A stretch of 50,275 bases of DNA from an uncultured Mycoplasmatota bacterium (GCA_946497955.1 CAMMMH010000009.1:1-50275), one strand, 5' to 3'; shown: positions 26,457-37,698, counted from the first letter of the stretch. Numbers and translations: made by a program. The notes: generated by a model from the sequence alone, not told the origin.

Positions 26457-26951
26457 TTACTTTAACCTTAATTTATATAATCTTTCTATTCTATTTTCTT
26501 TTTTAAACGTATCTACTTCACATACAAATACCCAACCAAATTTTTCATATAAACCTATATGTTCTGTATATAAATATATATTATCAAAATCTATATTTTT
26601 TTGTGCTATTTCATTGACTGTCTCAAGCAATTTTCTTCCATAGCCTTTTCCTCTATAACTCTCATCTATATAAACATTGGCAAGCCATGGATATATATCT
26701 GGTCTAACACTTAAATCTTCATAACCAAATTGATAGATCCCAATAATTTTACCATCTAAAAACAAACCATAAGTCTGTGGTAATCTTTTTTCCATCATAC
26801 TATGTTTCATAAAACATTTAACTTTTTCAAAACTATAACCATCTCTTTTACCCCACCAATTATACATCCATGTAGTTATAGTATTTAAAATATCTTCATT
26901 AACATTAACTAGTTGCTTTAATTCTAAAGACATATAATACCCTCCCATCAA
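26457..26951 (-). CDS. GNAT family N-acetyltransferase
   Basis: LANVYIDESYRGKGYGRKLLETV; YEKFGWVFV. Confidence 0.85.
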   Translation of the reverse strand: MMGGYYMSLELKQLVNVNEDILNTITTWMYNWWGKRDGYSFEKVKCFMKHSMMEKRLPQTYGLFLDGKIIGIYQFGYEDLSVRPDIYPWLANVYIDESYRGKGYGRKLLETVNEIAQKNIDFDNIYLYTEHIGLYEKFGWVFVCEVDTFKKENRIERLYKLRLK

Positions 26952-26994
26952 TTGACATATATACCATTATATCATAATTACTATACAAAACACG

Positions 26995-28182
26995 TTATAC
27001 CTCATTGTTTTTCCTAAGATATACAAGATATAGAGCGATAGCAATTTGAACATAACCTATAAGTGCAGCAACTCCAAAGATATATTTAGAACCAAAGACA
27101 AATAGTAGTCCTGTTAAATATAATCCTATAGCATTACCTAAACTACCTACTAATTTTCTAATATTAGAGAACAATAACTGATATTTTGTATCTATTCTAT
27201 TTAAATATATAGCATCAGTCTTATTTTCATAAGCAGTTGTTAAAAATAAAGATACTGTTATAGCAATTAAAGTCATCTCATTTGATGGGAAAAGAAATAC
27301 TAAAGTATAACCTAACATACGAGGACCAAATTTAAGTAATATAGTTAGGTAATCATTTTTAGGAGTTAATTTCTTTAAAGCTAAAACTCCAAATATATCT
27401 GCTATTATTCCCATTAAAAGAAAATAAAAAGTAGCATTTTTAGAAGAAATATCTAAAATATTAGTTAATATTAACATCTGCATACCTAAAGCACAGTTAT
27501 AAGATATATCAGCAATAAATATATATAATAAATAGAAATTAGATATTTTATCTCTTTTAAATACTTTTAAATATTCCTTAATACTTATATCATTATACTT
27601 TTCTTTATCATTAAATTTTACTTTACTTAAAGAGAATAATGCTATCACTAAACATATTAAAGTAACTAAAAGAAAACTATTATAATCAAAAATATAATTT
27701 CCTATGGCAACTCCTAATAAAAGCCCTCCTATTAAAACTCCTAAATCTTGACATATATAGGTTGTTAATTGTCTGTAACTATAAACCTTATCATCTTTAA
27801 TAACTCTTGTAATTAAGGGATATATCGCTAAGTAACCTACAGTATAACTTGCTACATCAAAGATAAATAAAACTGCTATCACTTTAGTAGGTAAATGCTG
27901 GTATCCTAGAAAAAGAATTAAGTAAGAAGCTATCCTTATTAAGAGAGTTGCACTTAATAATTTCTTTATATTAGCCATACTTATTTTTAGAGAAATAAAT
28001 ATTATAGATACTGCACCAAAGAAAGTAGCAAGACTCATAACTCTACTTATTTCACTGGCATCTAGACTATTTTCTTCTAGCCATAGAAGTCTAAAGTTAT
28101 TCCATAAGCCAAAGGATATACTAAAGAAAATAATCATTATAAATATGTATTTTAAGTTCTTATTCTTAATTAATTCTTTCAT
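26995..28182 (-). CDS. MFS transporter
   Basis: 395 aa, ~12 TM segments. Confidence 0.75.
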   Translation of the reverse strand: MKELIKNKNLKYIFIMIIFFSISFGLWNNFRLLWLEENSLDASEISRVMSLATFFGAVSIIFISLKISMANIKKLLSATLLIRIASYLILFLGYQHLPTKVIAVLFIFDVASYTVGYLAIYPLITRVIKDDKVYSYRQLTTYICQDLGVLIGGLLLGVAIGNYIFDYNSFLLVTLICLVIALFSLSKVKFNDKEKYNDISIKEYLKVFKRDKISNFYLLYIFIADISYNCALGMQMLILTNILDISSKNATFYFLLMGIIADIFGVLALKKLTPKNDYLTILLKFGPRMLGYTLVFLFPSNEMTLIAITVSLFLTTAYENKTDAIYLNRIDTKYQLLFSNIRKLVGSLGNAIGLYLTGLLFVFGSKYIFGVAALIGYVQIAIALYLVYLRKNNEV

Positions 28183-28192
28183 GTCCTACTCC

Positions 28193-29923
28193 TTATAAAT
28201 TATTGTTACTTACACTACTACTATCTCTTAAATTTAAATAATACTCATTGTTTTCTAAAGACTCTACTGTTCCATCTGCAACTTTCCTACCTTTATCTAT
28301 GATAATTAAGTGATCTGCTTTATTCATTACTTCTTTTTTATGAGTAATTATTATGACAGTATGGTCTTTTGATAATTCTTTAAAGACTTTAACTACACTT
28401 TTTGTATTAGTAGAGTCTAATGATGAAGTTACTTCATCAAAAAGTAATATTTCTGAGTTTGTTAAGATACTTCTAGCAATGGAAAGAAGTTGTTTTAATC
28501 TTGTCGAAACATTAGAACTATTTTCTTCTATAATTGTATTATATCCTTTAGGTAAGCTTAATATTTCTTCATGTATTCCTAGTCTTTCACATACTTCTTG
28601 TTGCCTTTTAAAGTTAGAATCCACTAAAGATAAATTATCTCTTATACTCATATTAAAGAGAATACTTTTTTGAGTTACAACACTAACATTTGTCTTATAA
28701 ACGTCATCAGTATAGTTATAAATATCTTCTTTATCTACTAAAACTTTACCACTATCTGGTTTTATTAATCTTAAAATAATATTTAATATAGTGCTTTTAC
28801 CACTACCACTACGTCCTACAATAGCGGTTAATTCATTTGGTTTTACTTTAAAAGTAATATCTTTTAAAACTTGCTTATTAGTATAAGATGAATAAACGTG
28901 TTTAAACTCTAAAAGACCTTTAATATTATCTTCAGTAGATGTATTTAATACTTTATTACTTTTTGGATGATAATTTAAAACAGAATAAATCCTTTCTACT
29001 GATACTCGGCAATTTATAACATTTTTAACACAAGTTTCTAAGACATATTTTAGTTCTTGATTTAACATAGTAAAATAGCCTATAACTAACACTATTTTAT
29101 CAACTGTATAATTATTTTGAAATAGTAAGAGTAATGTAACAGCATAAATACTTACTTCTCCTAAATCTAATATTAATTGAAGAAAATTTGACTGAATATC
29201 GGCATATCTTCTTTTCAGTCTGTAATTATGACAGAATTTTTTATTAATAGTATTAAAATGATTATAGTACTTTTCTTGTAGATTATAAACTTTCATTTCT
29301 TCAAGTGATGATAACTCTTCCATAAAGACTCCAGCGATTTTATCTTGATACTTTCTTTGCTTATGTAAATATTTAACTACTTTCTGATTAAATATCATCA
29401 TAAATATTACATAAAGACTAGAAAATAAGAATACTACTATACCTACTACTGGAGAGGTTAAAGCAGTTAGTATTACTATTACAATTATTCTGATAAAGCC
29501 TATAATAATATCACTTAAATTATCATTAATACCTACTATTTTCCATATATCACTAGATGAGGCTTGTAATACTTCGTCTATATCTTTATGTTTAGAAAAT
29601 TCTAAGTCATAGGTAGATAGTTTATCAAAAACTTTCCTCTTAAGTCCTGTATAACAATAATTAGAATCTAAAGCACCGCCTTTATAATTCCAATGATAAA
29701 ATATTACTTTAGCAGAAACAGAAGCAAAGAAATAAAATATCCATTTTAAGGTTTCATTATAATCTCCTAATGTTAGGTATTTAACAATTCCTGAAGCAGT
29801 AAATGGTATTAGAATACTGGCAATTACTGCTAAAGCTTTAGATGTAAAAATCATTATATAATAAAATTTGTTAGGCTTAATACAAGACCAATATTTTTTA
29901 TAGGTATCTATCATTAATCTCAT
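28193..29923 (-). CDS. ABC transporter, fused TMD-NBD (degenerate signature motif)
   Basis: Walker A VGRSGSGKST, Walker B ILLFDE, ITHKKE; signature reads VSTRLKQ instead of xSGGQxQ. Confidence 0.9.
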   Translation of the reverse strand: MRLMIDTYKKYWSCIKPNKFYYIMIFTSKALAVIASILIPFTASGIVKYLTLGDYNETLKWIFYFFASVSAKVIFYHWNYKGGALDSNYCYTGLKRKVFDKLSTYDLEFSKHKDIDEVLQASSSDIWKIVGINDNLSDIIIGFIRIIVIVILTALTSPVVGIVVFLFSSLYVIFMMIFNQKVVKYLHKQRKYQDKIAGVFMEELSSLEEMKVYNLQEKYYNHFNTINKKFCHNYRLKRRYADIQSNFLQLILDLGEVSIYAVTLLLLFQNNYTVDKIVLVIGYFTMLNQELKYVLETCVKNVINCRVSVERIYSVLNYHPKSNKVLNTSTEDNIKGLLEFKHVYSSYTNKQVLKDITFKVKPNELTAIVGRSGSGKSTILNIILRLIKPDSGKVLVDKEDIYNYTDDVYKTNVSVVTQKSILFNMSIRDNLSLVDSNFKRQQEVCERLGIHEEILSLPKGYNTIIEENSSNVSTRLKQLLSIARSILTNSEILLFDEVTSSLDSTNTKSVVKVFKELSKDHTVIIITHKKEVMNKADHLIIIDKGRKVADGTVESLENNEYYLNLRDSSSVSNNNL

Positions 29924-31647
29924 ATTAACACCTCACTTTCAGAGTCTAATTTCTCTTTTAAGTCATCTAATGATTTATAACTTTTCGCTTTGCCATTATT
30001 CATATAAATTATCTTATCTGCTTTAGTAATTAAATCTTCTCTATTAGTTATAACTAAAATAGTATGATCTTCTTTTAATCTTACTAGGAGGTCTATTATT
30101 TGATTTGTAGTTTTAGGATCAAGGGATGCTGTTATATCATCCATTAAAAGAATTTCGGCATCTGTTAATAAACTTCTTGCAATAGATAATAGTTGTTTCT
30201 GTCCTCCACTTATATTAGTAGCATTCCCAGTTAAAATAGTACTATACCCTTTAGATAAGCTCATAATAAATTCATGTAATCCCACTTCTTTAATTACTTC
30301 TTCTTGTCTTTTCTTATTACCATTAATTAATCTTAAATTATCTCTTATACTCATATTATAAATAAAAGGATTTTGTTTAACTAGAGTTATATTAGAAGCA
30401 TAGATACTATCACTATATTCATAAATATTAACCCCATCTAAAAATATTTCTCCTCCATTAATAGGATAAAATCTTAATAATAAGTCAAAAAGAGTTGTTT
30501 TACCACTACCAGATGGACCGATAATAACGTTTAAAGTATTAGGTTTAATCTCTAGACTAATATTATCTAAAATATATTTAGAATTATATTTATAACTAAC
30601 ATTTTTTAAAACAATTGAACCATATATCTCATTATTTTCATATTTACCAAAGAGATTAGATAAATCATCTTCATAAGTTAAGGCTTCATTTACTCTTTTA
30701 ACAGAAACATGATATTCTTTAATTTCACGATAAGATCCTACTAATTCTGTTAAGTTTTCTATCAACTGGTCATAATAACCAATAATTAAAATAACTAAAT
30801 CAATTGTAGCATTGAACTTCATCATAAATAATAAAAGGATTAAATATAAAATAACTTTGGTATATTGTGGTATTAAAGTACTAGTATTTTCATTTCTAGC
30901 ATAGTATTTACGTTTTTTAAAATAAGCTTTAGTATATCTATTTAGTTTAGTTTGTAACTTTTTATAAAGTTTATCTTTTATAGGAAGTGTTTTTATTTCT
31001 TTTAGGGCATTTAACTCTTCTACATAAGTAGAATTTAAAGTATCATTATGTTTCTTTTGTTCTTTTAGATATTTAGAAAATTTATCCATTGTTTTAGTCA
31101 TAAAAACAAGATAAATTACTAAAGATATTACTGTAATTAGAGCAAAGATAAAATTGGCTCTAAATATTAAAATAACTGTTAAGATAGCCATAAATATTGT
31201 TGAAAGATATACAGTTGTAGAGTCTAATAATAAACAATAACTCGGAATATCATCTCCTACTAGACTTAACATTTTACCATTATCTAATGTTTTAGATATT
31301 TTTCTTGATGAAGTACAAATTTTATTAAAAAGTTTTTTATGAATAATATCACAATAATAAGTTTGAAGAAAGCTATAGATATAGTAATTAAAATACCAAA
31401 CAATTTCATAGACTATATAAGCAATTGCTAGATAAAAGGTATAATTATATGCTAAAGTATTTTGTTCTGTAGCATACTTTATAATTTGACTAGCAAAATA
31501 AGGAAATACTGCCATAATAACATAACCTAAGATACAAGTAAAAAAGAAAAGAAAGGTCATAAACTTCTTAAATGGTACTACTTTAAAATCATTATACACT
31601 TCTTTTATATACTTCATACTGAATACACTTCCTACTCTATGTATCAA
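29920..31647 (-). CDS. ABC transporter, fused TMD-NBD (degenerate Walker B Glu and H-loop)
   Basis: Walker A IGPSGSGKTT, signature ISGGQKQ, Walker B ILLMDD, H-loop LVITNRED. Confidence 0.9.
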   Translation of the reverse strand: MIHRVGSVFSMKYIKEVYNDFKVVPFKKFMTFLFFFTCILGYVIMAVFPYFASQIIKYATEQNTLAYNYTFYLAIAYIVYEIVWYFNYYIYSFLQTYYCDIIHKKLFNKICTSSRKISKTLDNGKMLSLVGDDIPSYCLLLDSTTVYLSTIFMAILTVILIFRANFIFALITVISLVIYLVFMTKTMDKFSKYLKEQKKHNDTLNSTYVEELNALKEIKTLPIKDKLYKKLQTKLNRYTKAYFKKRKYYARNENTSTLIPQYTKVILYLILLLFMMKFNATIDLVILIIGYYDQLIENLTELVGSYREIKEYHVSVKRVNEALTYEDDLSNLFGKYENNEIYGSIVLKNVSYKYNSKYILDNISLEIKPNTLNVIIGPSGSGKTTLFDLLLRFYPINGGEIFLDGVNIYEYSDSIYASNITLVKQNPFIYNMSIRDNLRLINGNKKRQEEVIKEVGLHEFIMSLSKGYSTILTGNATNISGGQKQLLSIARSLLTDAEILLMDDITASLDPKTTNQIIDLLVRLKEDHTILVITNREDLITKADKIIYMNNGKAKSYKSLDDLKEKLDSESEVLI

Positions 31648-31699
31648 TTATAACAGAAAACAAAGAAAAAAGACTAGTAATTATAAACTAATCGTAATT
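31642..31699. repeat. 58-bp dispersed repeat, copy 1 (terminator-like)
   Basis: One mismatch to 35298-35355. Confidence 0.9.
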
Positions 31700-31734
31700 A
31701 AAACTTTTTTCTTCGTAACCATCTTTCTTAATTA

Positions 31735-33450
31735 CTATAAATTTTTCTGTTTAAATAGTCTTTGGTAATATCTATTATTTTCTAATAATTTCTTATGTTT
31801 ACCTATCCCTACTACTTTACCTTTATCAATAACAATCAATTCATCAGCAACTTTCATTAAATCTTTTTTATGAGTAATAATGATAACAGTATGGTCTTTC
31901 TTTAAATCTTTTAAAACTTTAATAATATGTTTTGTAGTTTTAGGATCTAAAGCCGATGTTATTTCATCAAAAAGTAAAATTTCTGCTTTAGATAATAAAG
32001 TTCTAGCCATAGAAATTAATTGTTTCTGCCCTCCACTTACATTAGTTGCATTCTCACTTAATATAGTATCATATCCTTTAGGAAGACTCATAATAAAATC
32101 ATGTATTTCAACTCTTTTACAAGCATTTATTTGATTAGTTGTATTCTTATCTACTAAAGATAAGTTTTCTTTAATACTCATATTAAATATAAAAGGTTTT
32201 TGGGTTGCGATAGAAACATTAGAAGGATAAACATTACTATTATAATCATATATATCAACACCATCTATATAAACATGACCAGAATCTATCTTATAAAGCC
32301 TTAAAAGGATTCTAAAAATAGTACTTTTACCACTACCACTTTCACCTACTATTGCTGTAAGCTTATTAGGTTCTATTTCAAAGCTAGCTTTATCAAGGCT
32401 TATATTATTTTCATACTTAAAAGTAACATTATCGAAAATAATATCACCAAAAATATTATCTTCTAAATAGTCTCCAAATTCTAACATATTTTTATTATGA
32501 TAATTTATTACTCTAGAAAGTCTATCTATTCTAACAGAACTATTACAAACCTTATTAACTTTTTCAAAAAAATCAAAATTTTCCCTTTCTATCTGGTCAA
32601 TATAAGTAACAATTAATACTAAATCACCAACACTCATAACACCTTTCATAATATGATTAATTACAATTATATATGCGATAAATTTAGATATTGTAATAAT
32701 AACAGGATATAGTACTTTAGATCTGTCCCAATACTTTCTTTTTAAGAAATATTGTTTAGTCCAGCTTCTTTTATAAATATCAAGATAGTTATTTAATTTA
32801 TTTTTCATATCAAATGCTTTAATTTCACTTGAAGCATCTAACATCTGTTCATATAAAGATGTAATTCTATCTTGATTTCTTCTTTGACCCATAAAATAAT
32901 AATCTTTTTTCTCTTGTCCTTTAGCAAGCATTACTTGATAGATTATATTAAATGCTAAAACTATTAACCCAATTTCTAAATTATAAAAAATAAGTATTAA
33001 TAAAGCCATAATATCTGTAAAAAAATGAGCAAGAGCATCTATCATTCTATCTGTAAACATACAAACATCCATAACATCACTAGTAACAGTATTATCTAAA
33101 TATGATTTAGGAAGTCTTTTGGTAAAATCTTCATCATAATGAGCGACTTTTGATGCTATTATTAGGTGAAGTTTATTATAAACATAATTAGTATTTTTAG
33201 CATAAACAACAAAGTTTAAATGATGACAAATAAGATAAACTAAATAATTAATACCTAAATAAACAATATTAATAAAAGTCTCTTGATACTCTCCTAAAGT
33301 AGCATAGTCAATTATTCTTGCTGCAAAAATAGGAGTTATTGCAAAAGTAATACTTCTAAGAAAGGCTGTTATAAACAAAAGTATTAAGTATTTCTTGTTA
33401 TCTGCTCCAAGACTAAAATAATTTTTACATATTTTAAAATATCTACTCAT
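31735..33450 (-). CDS. ABC transporter, fused TMD-NBD
   Basis: VGESGSGKST, VSGGQKQ, ILLFDE, ITHKKD; ATG at 33450 overlaps upstream stop by 8 nt. Confidence 0.92.
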   Translation of the reverse strand: MSRYFKICKNYFSLGADNKKYLILLFITAFLRSITFAITPIFAARIIDYATLGEYQETFINIVYLGINYLVYLICHHLNFVVYAKNTNYVYNKLHLIIASKVAHYDEDFTKRLPKSYLDNTVTSDVMDVCMFTDRMIDALAHFFTDIMALLILIFYNLEIGLIVLAFNIIYQVMLAKGQEKKDYYFMGQRRNQDRITSLYEQMLDASSEIKAFDMKNKLNNYLDIYKRSWTKQYFLKRKYWDRSKVLYPVIITISKFIAYIIVINHIMKGVMSVGDLVLIVTYIDQIERENFDFFEKVNKVCNSSVRIDRLSRVINYHNKNMLEFGDYLEDNIFGDIIFDNVTFKYENNISLDKASFEIEPNKLTAIVGESGSGKSTIFRILLRLYKIDSGHVYIDGVDIYDYNSNVYPSNVSIATQKPFIFNMSIKENLSLVDKNTTNQINACKRVEIHDFIMSLPKGYDTILSENATNVSGGQKQLISMARTLLSKAEILLFDEITSALDPKTTKHIIKVLKDLKKDHTVIIITHKKDLMKVADELIVIDKGKVVGIGKHKKLLENNRYYQRLFKQKNL

Positions 33451-35197
33451 TATCAAATACACCTCCCTTACTAGGTGACTTTCTAGCAATTAAATCTTGA
33501 TAATATTTATTAGTTTTTACTAAATCTTTATGAGTACCCATACCTACAATCTTACCTTCATTTAAAACTATTAAATAATCAGACTTTTTCATTAACTCTT
33601 TCTTATGAGTAATAATTAAAATAGTATGGTCTTTCTTTAAGTCTTGTAAAACATTCTCTATCTTTAAAGCTGTATCAGGGTCAAGGGAAGATGTTACTTC
33701 ATCAAAAAGTAAGACTTCAGAAGCTGTTAAAAGAGTTCTTGCGATAGAGATTAACTGTTTTTGTCCGCCACTTATATTTTTAGCATCTTCTCTTAAGACA
33801 GTATCATATCCTTTAGGAAGACTCATAATAAAGTCATGTATTCCTACTCTTTTACACATTTCAATTTGTCTAGATTTATCTTTATCAACTAAATCAAAAT
33901 TAGCTTTTATACTCATATTAAAAACAAAAGGTCTTTGGTTAACAATAGAAACATTGCTCTTATAAACTTCTTTAGCATAACTATAAATGTCTTTACCATC
34001 AATAGTTATATCACCACTATCTGGCATATAAAATCTAAGTAATAAATTAAAAATTGTTGTTTTACCACTACCTGTATGTCCTACAAGTGTAGTTATTTTA
34101 TGAGGATTAGCTGTAAAACTAATGTCAGTTAAAGTAGTTTTATTATTATATGAAAAATAAACATGATTAAACTTAACAACACCATTTATAACATCATTAA
34201 AATAATTACCAACTGGAATAGAATGAGGCTTATAATCAAGAATAGATTGTACTCTATTAACAGCAACATTAACCTCTCTAATTGTCGTAGTTGTTGTTAT
34301 AAGTTTTCTAAGAGAAACAAACAAAGAATCAAAATAACCAATTATTAAAACAACTATATCTACTGTAATATTTCCCTTAACTAATAATATAAGACATAAG
34401 AAATAAATAAGTATTTTAAACCCATAAGTTAAAAAATTAACATCATTATCTCTTATAACAGCATATTTCCTTTTAGTATTATAAGCCCTACTCCAACCAT
34501 TATTTATCTTCTTTAATTTTTCTTCTAAAGGCTCTATAATTCCAAAACTCTTAACTTCACTAGAACCTTTAGTAATTTGAGAAAATAAAACTCTATATTT
34601 ATCAACATTACTCTTTTGCTTACGATAATAAAAATCTACTCTTCTATCAGTATAATTTCTAATAAATATATAGAGTATTGTAAAAATTATAAAAAGAAAA
34701 GATATTAAAACATTACAATTAATTATAATTATAATAAGTACTAAAAATTCTAAAATACTCATTATTAATTCTGATACTCTATCACACATATCACCAATAT
34801 TCATAACATCGCCATTAACACTATTTAAAAGTTTTCCTTTATTAACGTGTTTAGTAAAGTTATCATCAATTATACTTACTTTATCAAAGATCTTCTGTTG
34901 TAAATGGACATAACAATAATGATTATTTTTACCATAATATTTATGATTTATAAAGAAAAACAAGCGATATAAAAAGTAAGACAATGCCAAAAAGCCTAAA
35001 CTTAAATAAGCCATAGGATAATCTTTTAAAGTTATATATTTAATAATTAAAGATGCCCCTAAAGGTATTAAAAGATTCGCTCCTTTATAAAGAAATGCTG
35101 TTATTAACATCATAATAAAATATTTTTTATTAAACTCTGCTAATTTAAAATAGTCTTTTATAAAATGATAATACTCCCTTATCATTACCATCACCAC
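33443..35197 (-). CDS. ABC transporter, fused TMD-NBD
   Basis: VGHTGSGKTT, ISGGQKQ, VLLFDE, ITHKKE. Confidence 0.92.
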   Translation of the reverse strand: MVMVMIREYYHFIKDYFKLAEFNKKYFIMMLITAFLYKGANLLIPLGASLIIKYITLKDYPMAYLSLGFLALSYFLYRLFFFINHKYYGKNNHYCYVHLQQKIFDKVSIIDDNFTKHVNKGKLLNSVNGDVMNIGDMCDRVSELIMSILEFLVLIIIIINCNVLISFLFIIFTILYIFIRNYTDRRVDFYYRKQKSNVDKYRVLFSQITKGSSEVKSFGIIEPLEEKLKKINNGWSRAYNTKRKYAVIRDNDVNFLTYGFKILIYFLCLILLVKGNITVDIVVLIIGYFDSLFVSLRKLITTTTTIREVNVAVNRVQSILDYKPHSIPVGNYFNDVINGVVKFNHVYFSYNNKTTLTDISFTANPHKITTLVGHTGSGKTTIFNLLLRFYMPDSGDITIDGKDIYSYAKEVYKSNVSIVNQRPFVFNMSIKANFDLVDKDKSRQIEMCKRVGIHDFIMSLPKGYDTVLREDAKNISGGQKQLISIARTLLTASEVLLFDEVTSSLDPDTALKIENVLQDLKKDHTILIITHKKELMKKSDYLIVLNEGKIVGMGTHKDLVKTNKYYQDLIARKSPSKGGVFDNE

Positions 35198-35297
35198 TCT
35201 TACTAATATAAGTTTATCATACTAATAGTAATTAATATCTCTATAGTATTCTTCAACTTTATATAAAATATATATTAACTACTTCTCTATATTTATA

Positions 35298-35355
35298 TAT
35301 CAATTATAACAGAAAACAAAGAAAAAAGACTAGTAATAATAAACTAATCGTAATT
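35298..35355. repeat. 58-bp dispersed repeat, copy 2
   Basis: tatcaattataacagaaaacaaagaaaaaagactagtaa(t/a)ataaactaatcgtaatt. Confidence 0.9.
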
Positions 35356-35360
35356 TTTTG

Positions 35361-36017
35361 TTAAAAAAGTAAATCTTCATCTTCACTAAATAAATCTTTA
35401 GGCATTTGTTTTACAAGTCTTTTTGCTTCCTCTTCAGTAGCTCGCATAACTCTTTCATTTACTGGCTCAAACTCTTCTCTCAATTCATCAATTTCTTCTA
35501 AAGTAAATCTTTGTCCTTCATAATTTCTAAGAACTGATTGAGTCATAGTTTTTCTCATTGCAATAGTATTATTATAAAATTCTTGACCAGCTTCATCTAT
35601 TATACTAGATTTATATCTTTGAATTTTTGTTTCTAATACTCTTGCTTCCTCATCAACATTTCCTCTAGCCACTTCAGCATATTGGGTTATTATATGAGAA
35701 TTACCACAAGGCATTGTGCCAAATAAACCAATGGTTTCAAATTGTCCCTCATATCCTTTAGCATCTCTTCTACCATGAAATACAAAAGGTGCACTAACAC
35801 TAAGAGGAGTAAACTTAAATAATTCCACAACTTTTCCTGGATAATATACACCAAAAATAAATCTATCCTCTGTATAAGAACTACTAGGATCAACCACTAT
35901 TCCTTCAAACCATCCATCATCTTGTAATAAAATTTGTCCTTCCCACATATCTCTGTCATTAAAATCATATCCATAAGACATATTCCAATAACCTTTAATA
36001 TCCATTAATTTTGCCAT
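35361..36017 (-). CDS. Hypothetical protein
   Basis: 218-aa ORF. Confidence 0.65.
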   Translation of the reverse strand: MAKLMDIKGYWNMSYGYDFNDRDMWEGQILLQDDGWFEGIVVDPSSSYTEDRFIFGVYYPGKVVELFKFTPLSVSAPFVFHGRRDAKGYEGQFETIGLFGTMPCGNSHIITQYAEVARGNVDEEARVLETKIQRYKSSIIDEAGQEFYNNTIAMRKTMTQSVLRNYEGQRFTLEEIDELREEFEPVNERVMRATEEEAKRLVKQMPKDLFSEDEDLLF

Positions 36018-36110
36018 AACAACACTTCCTTTGTAGTTACATATTATAATACTATTTAACTTAAATTGGAATACAATATAACAAATTTGTATAATCTAAT
36101 TATTCGCATT

Positions 36111-36698
36111 TTATTTAAAATTATTTTTAATATATTCATAAATTTCATTCCAGTTATTACAACAAGCAATACCACTTTTACTATCTAAATAATTACTTAT
36201 TCTTATTGTATTTATTCCAGCACTTGCAACTGATAAACAATTGCTTTCATTATCGTCTATTAACAAATCTATATTTTCTTCAATACATATTTTTTTCTTA
36301 TCTCTTGCATTTACTACTAATTTATCATAATAAATATTATTTTTATCAAGCCATTTTTTACTATACATATATGGATCATCATGAAATTCACTATCTCTTG
36401 CAGTTATAATTATAATCTCATGCCCATCATTTTTTAATTTATTTATTACATCAACAGCATTATCTCTAGGAATTGCCTTATTAGTAATTCCTTCTTGTAT
36501 ATCTCTTAAGAAGTATTTTAACTCTTTATAATTAAAATGGAATAACTCTTGCCATTTAGAACCATTATTATATTTATCTTCAAGGTTAATATCTTTAGGC
36601 AACTTTTTTCCTAAACTTTTAGCATATTTTTTACAAGCTTCATATAACTTATCTTTTACATCTGTTAAAGTATCATCAATATCTATACCTATCCTCAT
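36111..36698 (-). CDS. HAD-family 5' nucleotidase
   Basis: MRIGIDIDDTLTDVKDKL, IIIITARDSEFHDDP, IDLLIDDNESN. Confidence 0.8.
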   Translation of the reverse strand: MRIGIDIDDTLTDVKDKLYEACKKYAKSLGKKLPKDINLEDKYNNGSKWQELFHFNYKELKYFLRDIQEGITNKAIPRDNAVDVINKLKNDGHEIIIITARDSEFHDDPYMYSKKWLDKNNIYYDKLVVNARDKKKICIEENIDLLIDDNESNCLSVASAGINTIRISNYLDSKSGIACCNNWNEIYEYIKNNFK

Positions 36699-36832
36699 AA
36701 TTCCCTACCTCTTATAATTTTTTAATTAGTATTTAACAATAACAATTATTGTAAATGTCTTTCAATTATTTCTATTCTTTAACCATATATTATTCCCCCA
36801 TCATCCTATCAACCATAACATTCCTTTATATA

Positions 36833-37684
36833 CTATTTTATTAAAGATTTTTTCTTAGAATTCTGTAAATTGTTTCTATTTTGCATAGACATAGCCCACT
36901 TTTTTATCTCTTCCGCCTGTTCTTTAGTTTTTATACTACTCACTACTTCTTCAACTGTTAAAATTTTCCTATTGTTTAAAGTAGCTTCTCCTACTATCTT
37001 TTTAGCTTCTAAATATTCGTTTTTACGTTTTAATATTTCCTTATTTTCTTTTTTTATTAGTAATGGCTTACAGATTTCATATTCTGCAATACTATGTTCC
37101 TGTAAATTTATACATTCTAAATCAATAATAGTACTAGCACAACTCACTATTAATAAAGGTAACATTAATGGTAGTGAATAATAGGTTCCTAAACTTAATA
37201 AAGAAATAGCTACAACATCATTTTTTAAGTTTTTTTGATGAATTGCTTTATTCCAGTTTAAATAGTTAATAATTTGTGTTGGATATTTATTATCTATATG
37301 ATAATTTCTATTTTCTTCTTTATTCCATTCTTTTTTAGTTTTTAACTTAGATATTTTATTAACAAGTTCTATTAATTCTGCTTCTTCACTACTTTTAGCC
37401 TTACCTATCATCCTTTTAGTATTAAAATCACACCATTTTTCATAATAAACAACAAAATTAGGGCATATTTTTTTCATAACTTTAAATTTTAATCTCTCAA
37501 GTTTAAAAACAATTTCTCTAAACCCTAATGCTCCTAATTTTTCATGTAATTCTTTTTTTCTTTTATATATTTTTATTGCATATTTACTTTTTTCTTCATC
37601 AGTTAATTCTTCAGGAATAGTAATACTTTTAGAATTAAATATTAATTTAAAATCATCCTTAATATTCATCAAATTACCCCCCAA
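36833..37684 (-). CDS. Hypothetical membrane protein
   Basis: Central hydrophobic pair ISLLSLGTYYSLPLMLPLLIVSCASTII. Confidence 0.6.
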   Translation of the reverse strand: MGGNLMNIKDDFKLIFNSKSITIPEELTDEEKSKYAIKIYKRKKELHEKLGALGFREIVFKLERLKFKVMKKICPNFVVYYEKWCDFNTKRMIGKAKSSEEAELIELVNKISKLKTKKEWNKEENRNYHIDNKYPTQIINYLNWNKAIHQKNLKNDVVAISLLSLGTYYSLPLMLPLLIVSCASTIIDLECINLQEHSIAEYEICKPLLIKKENKEILKRKNEYLEAKKIVGEATLNNRKILTVEEVVSSIKTKEQAEEIKKWAMSMQNRNNLQNSKKKSLIK

Positions 37685-37698
37685 TATATTCTTTTGAA

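Noticed and set aside
28353-34348. Plus-strand ORFs at 28353, 31880 and 34163
   Set aside because: Antisense to conserved ABC NBDs/TMDs; the shared pattern (MITVWSF.. / MTVWSF..) is explained by antisense of the H-loop/D-loop.
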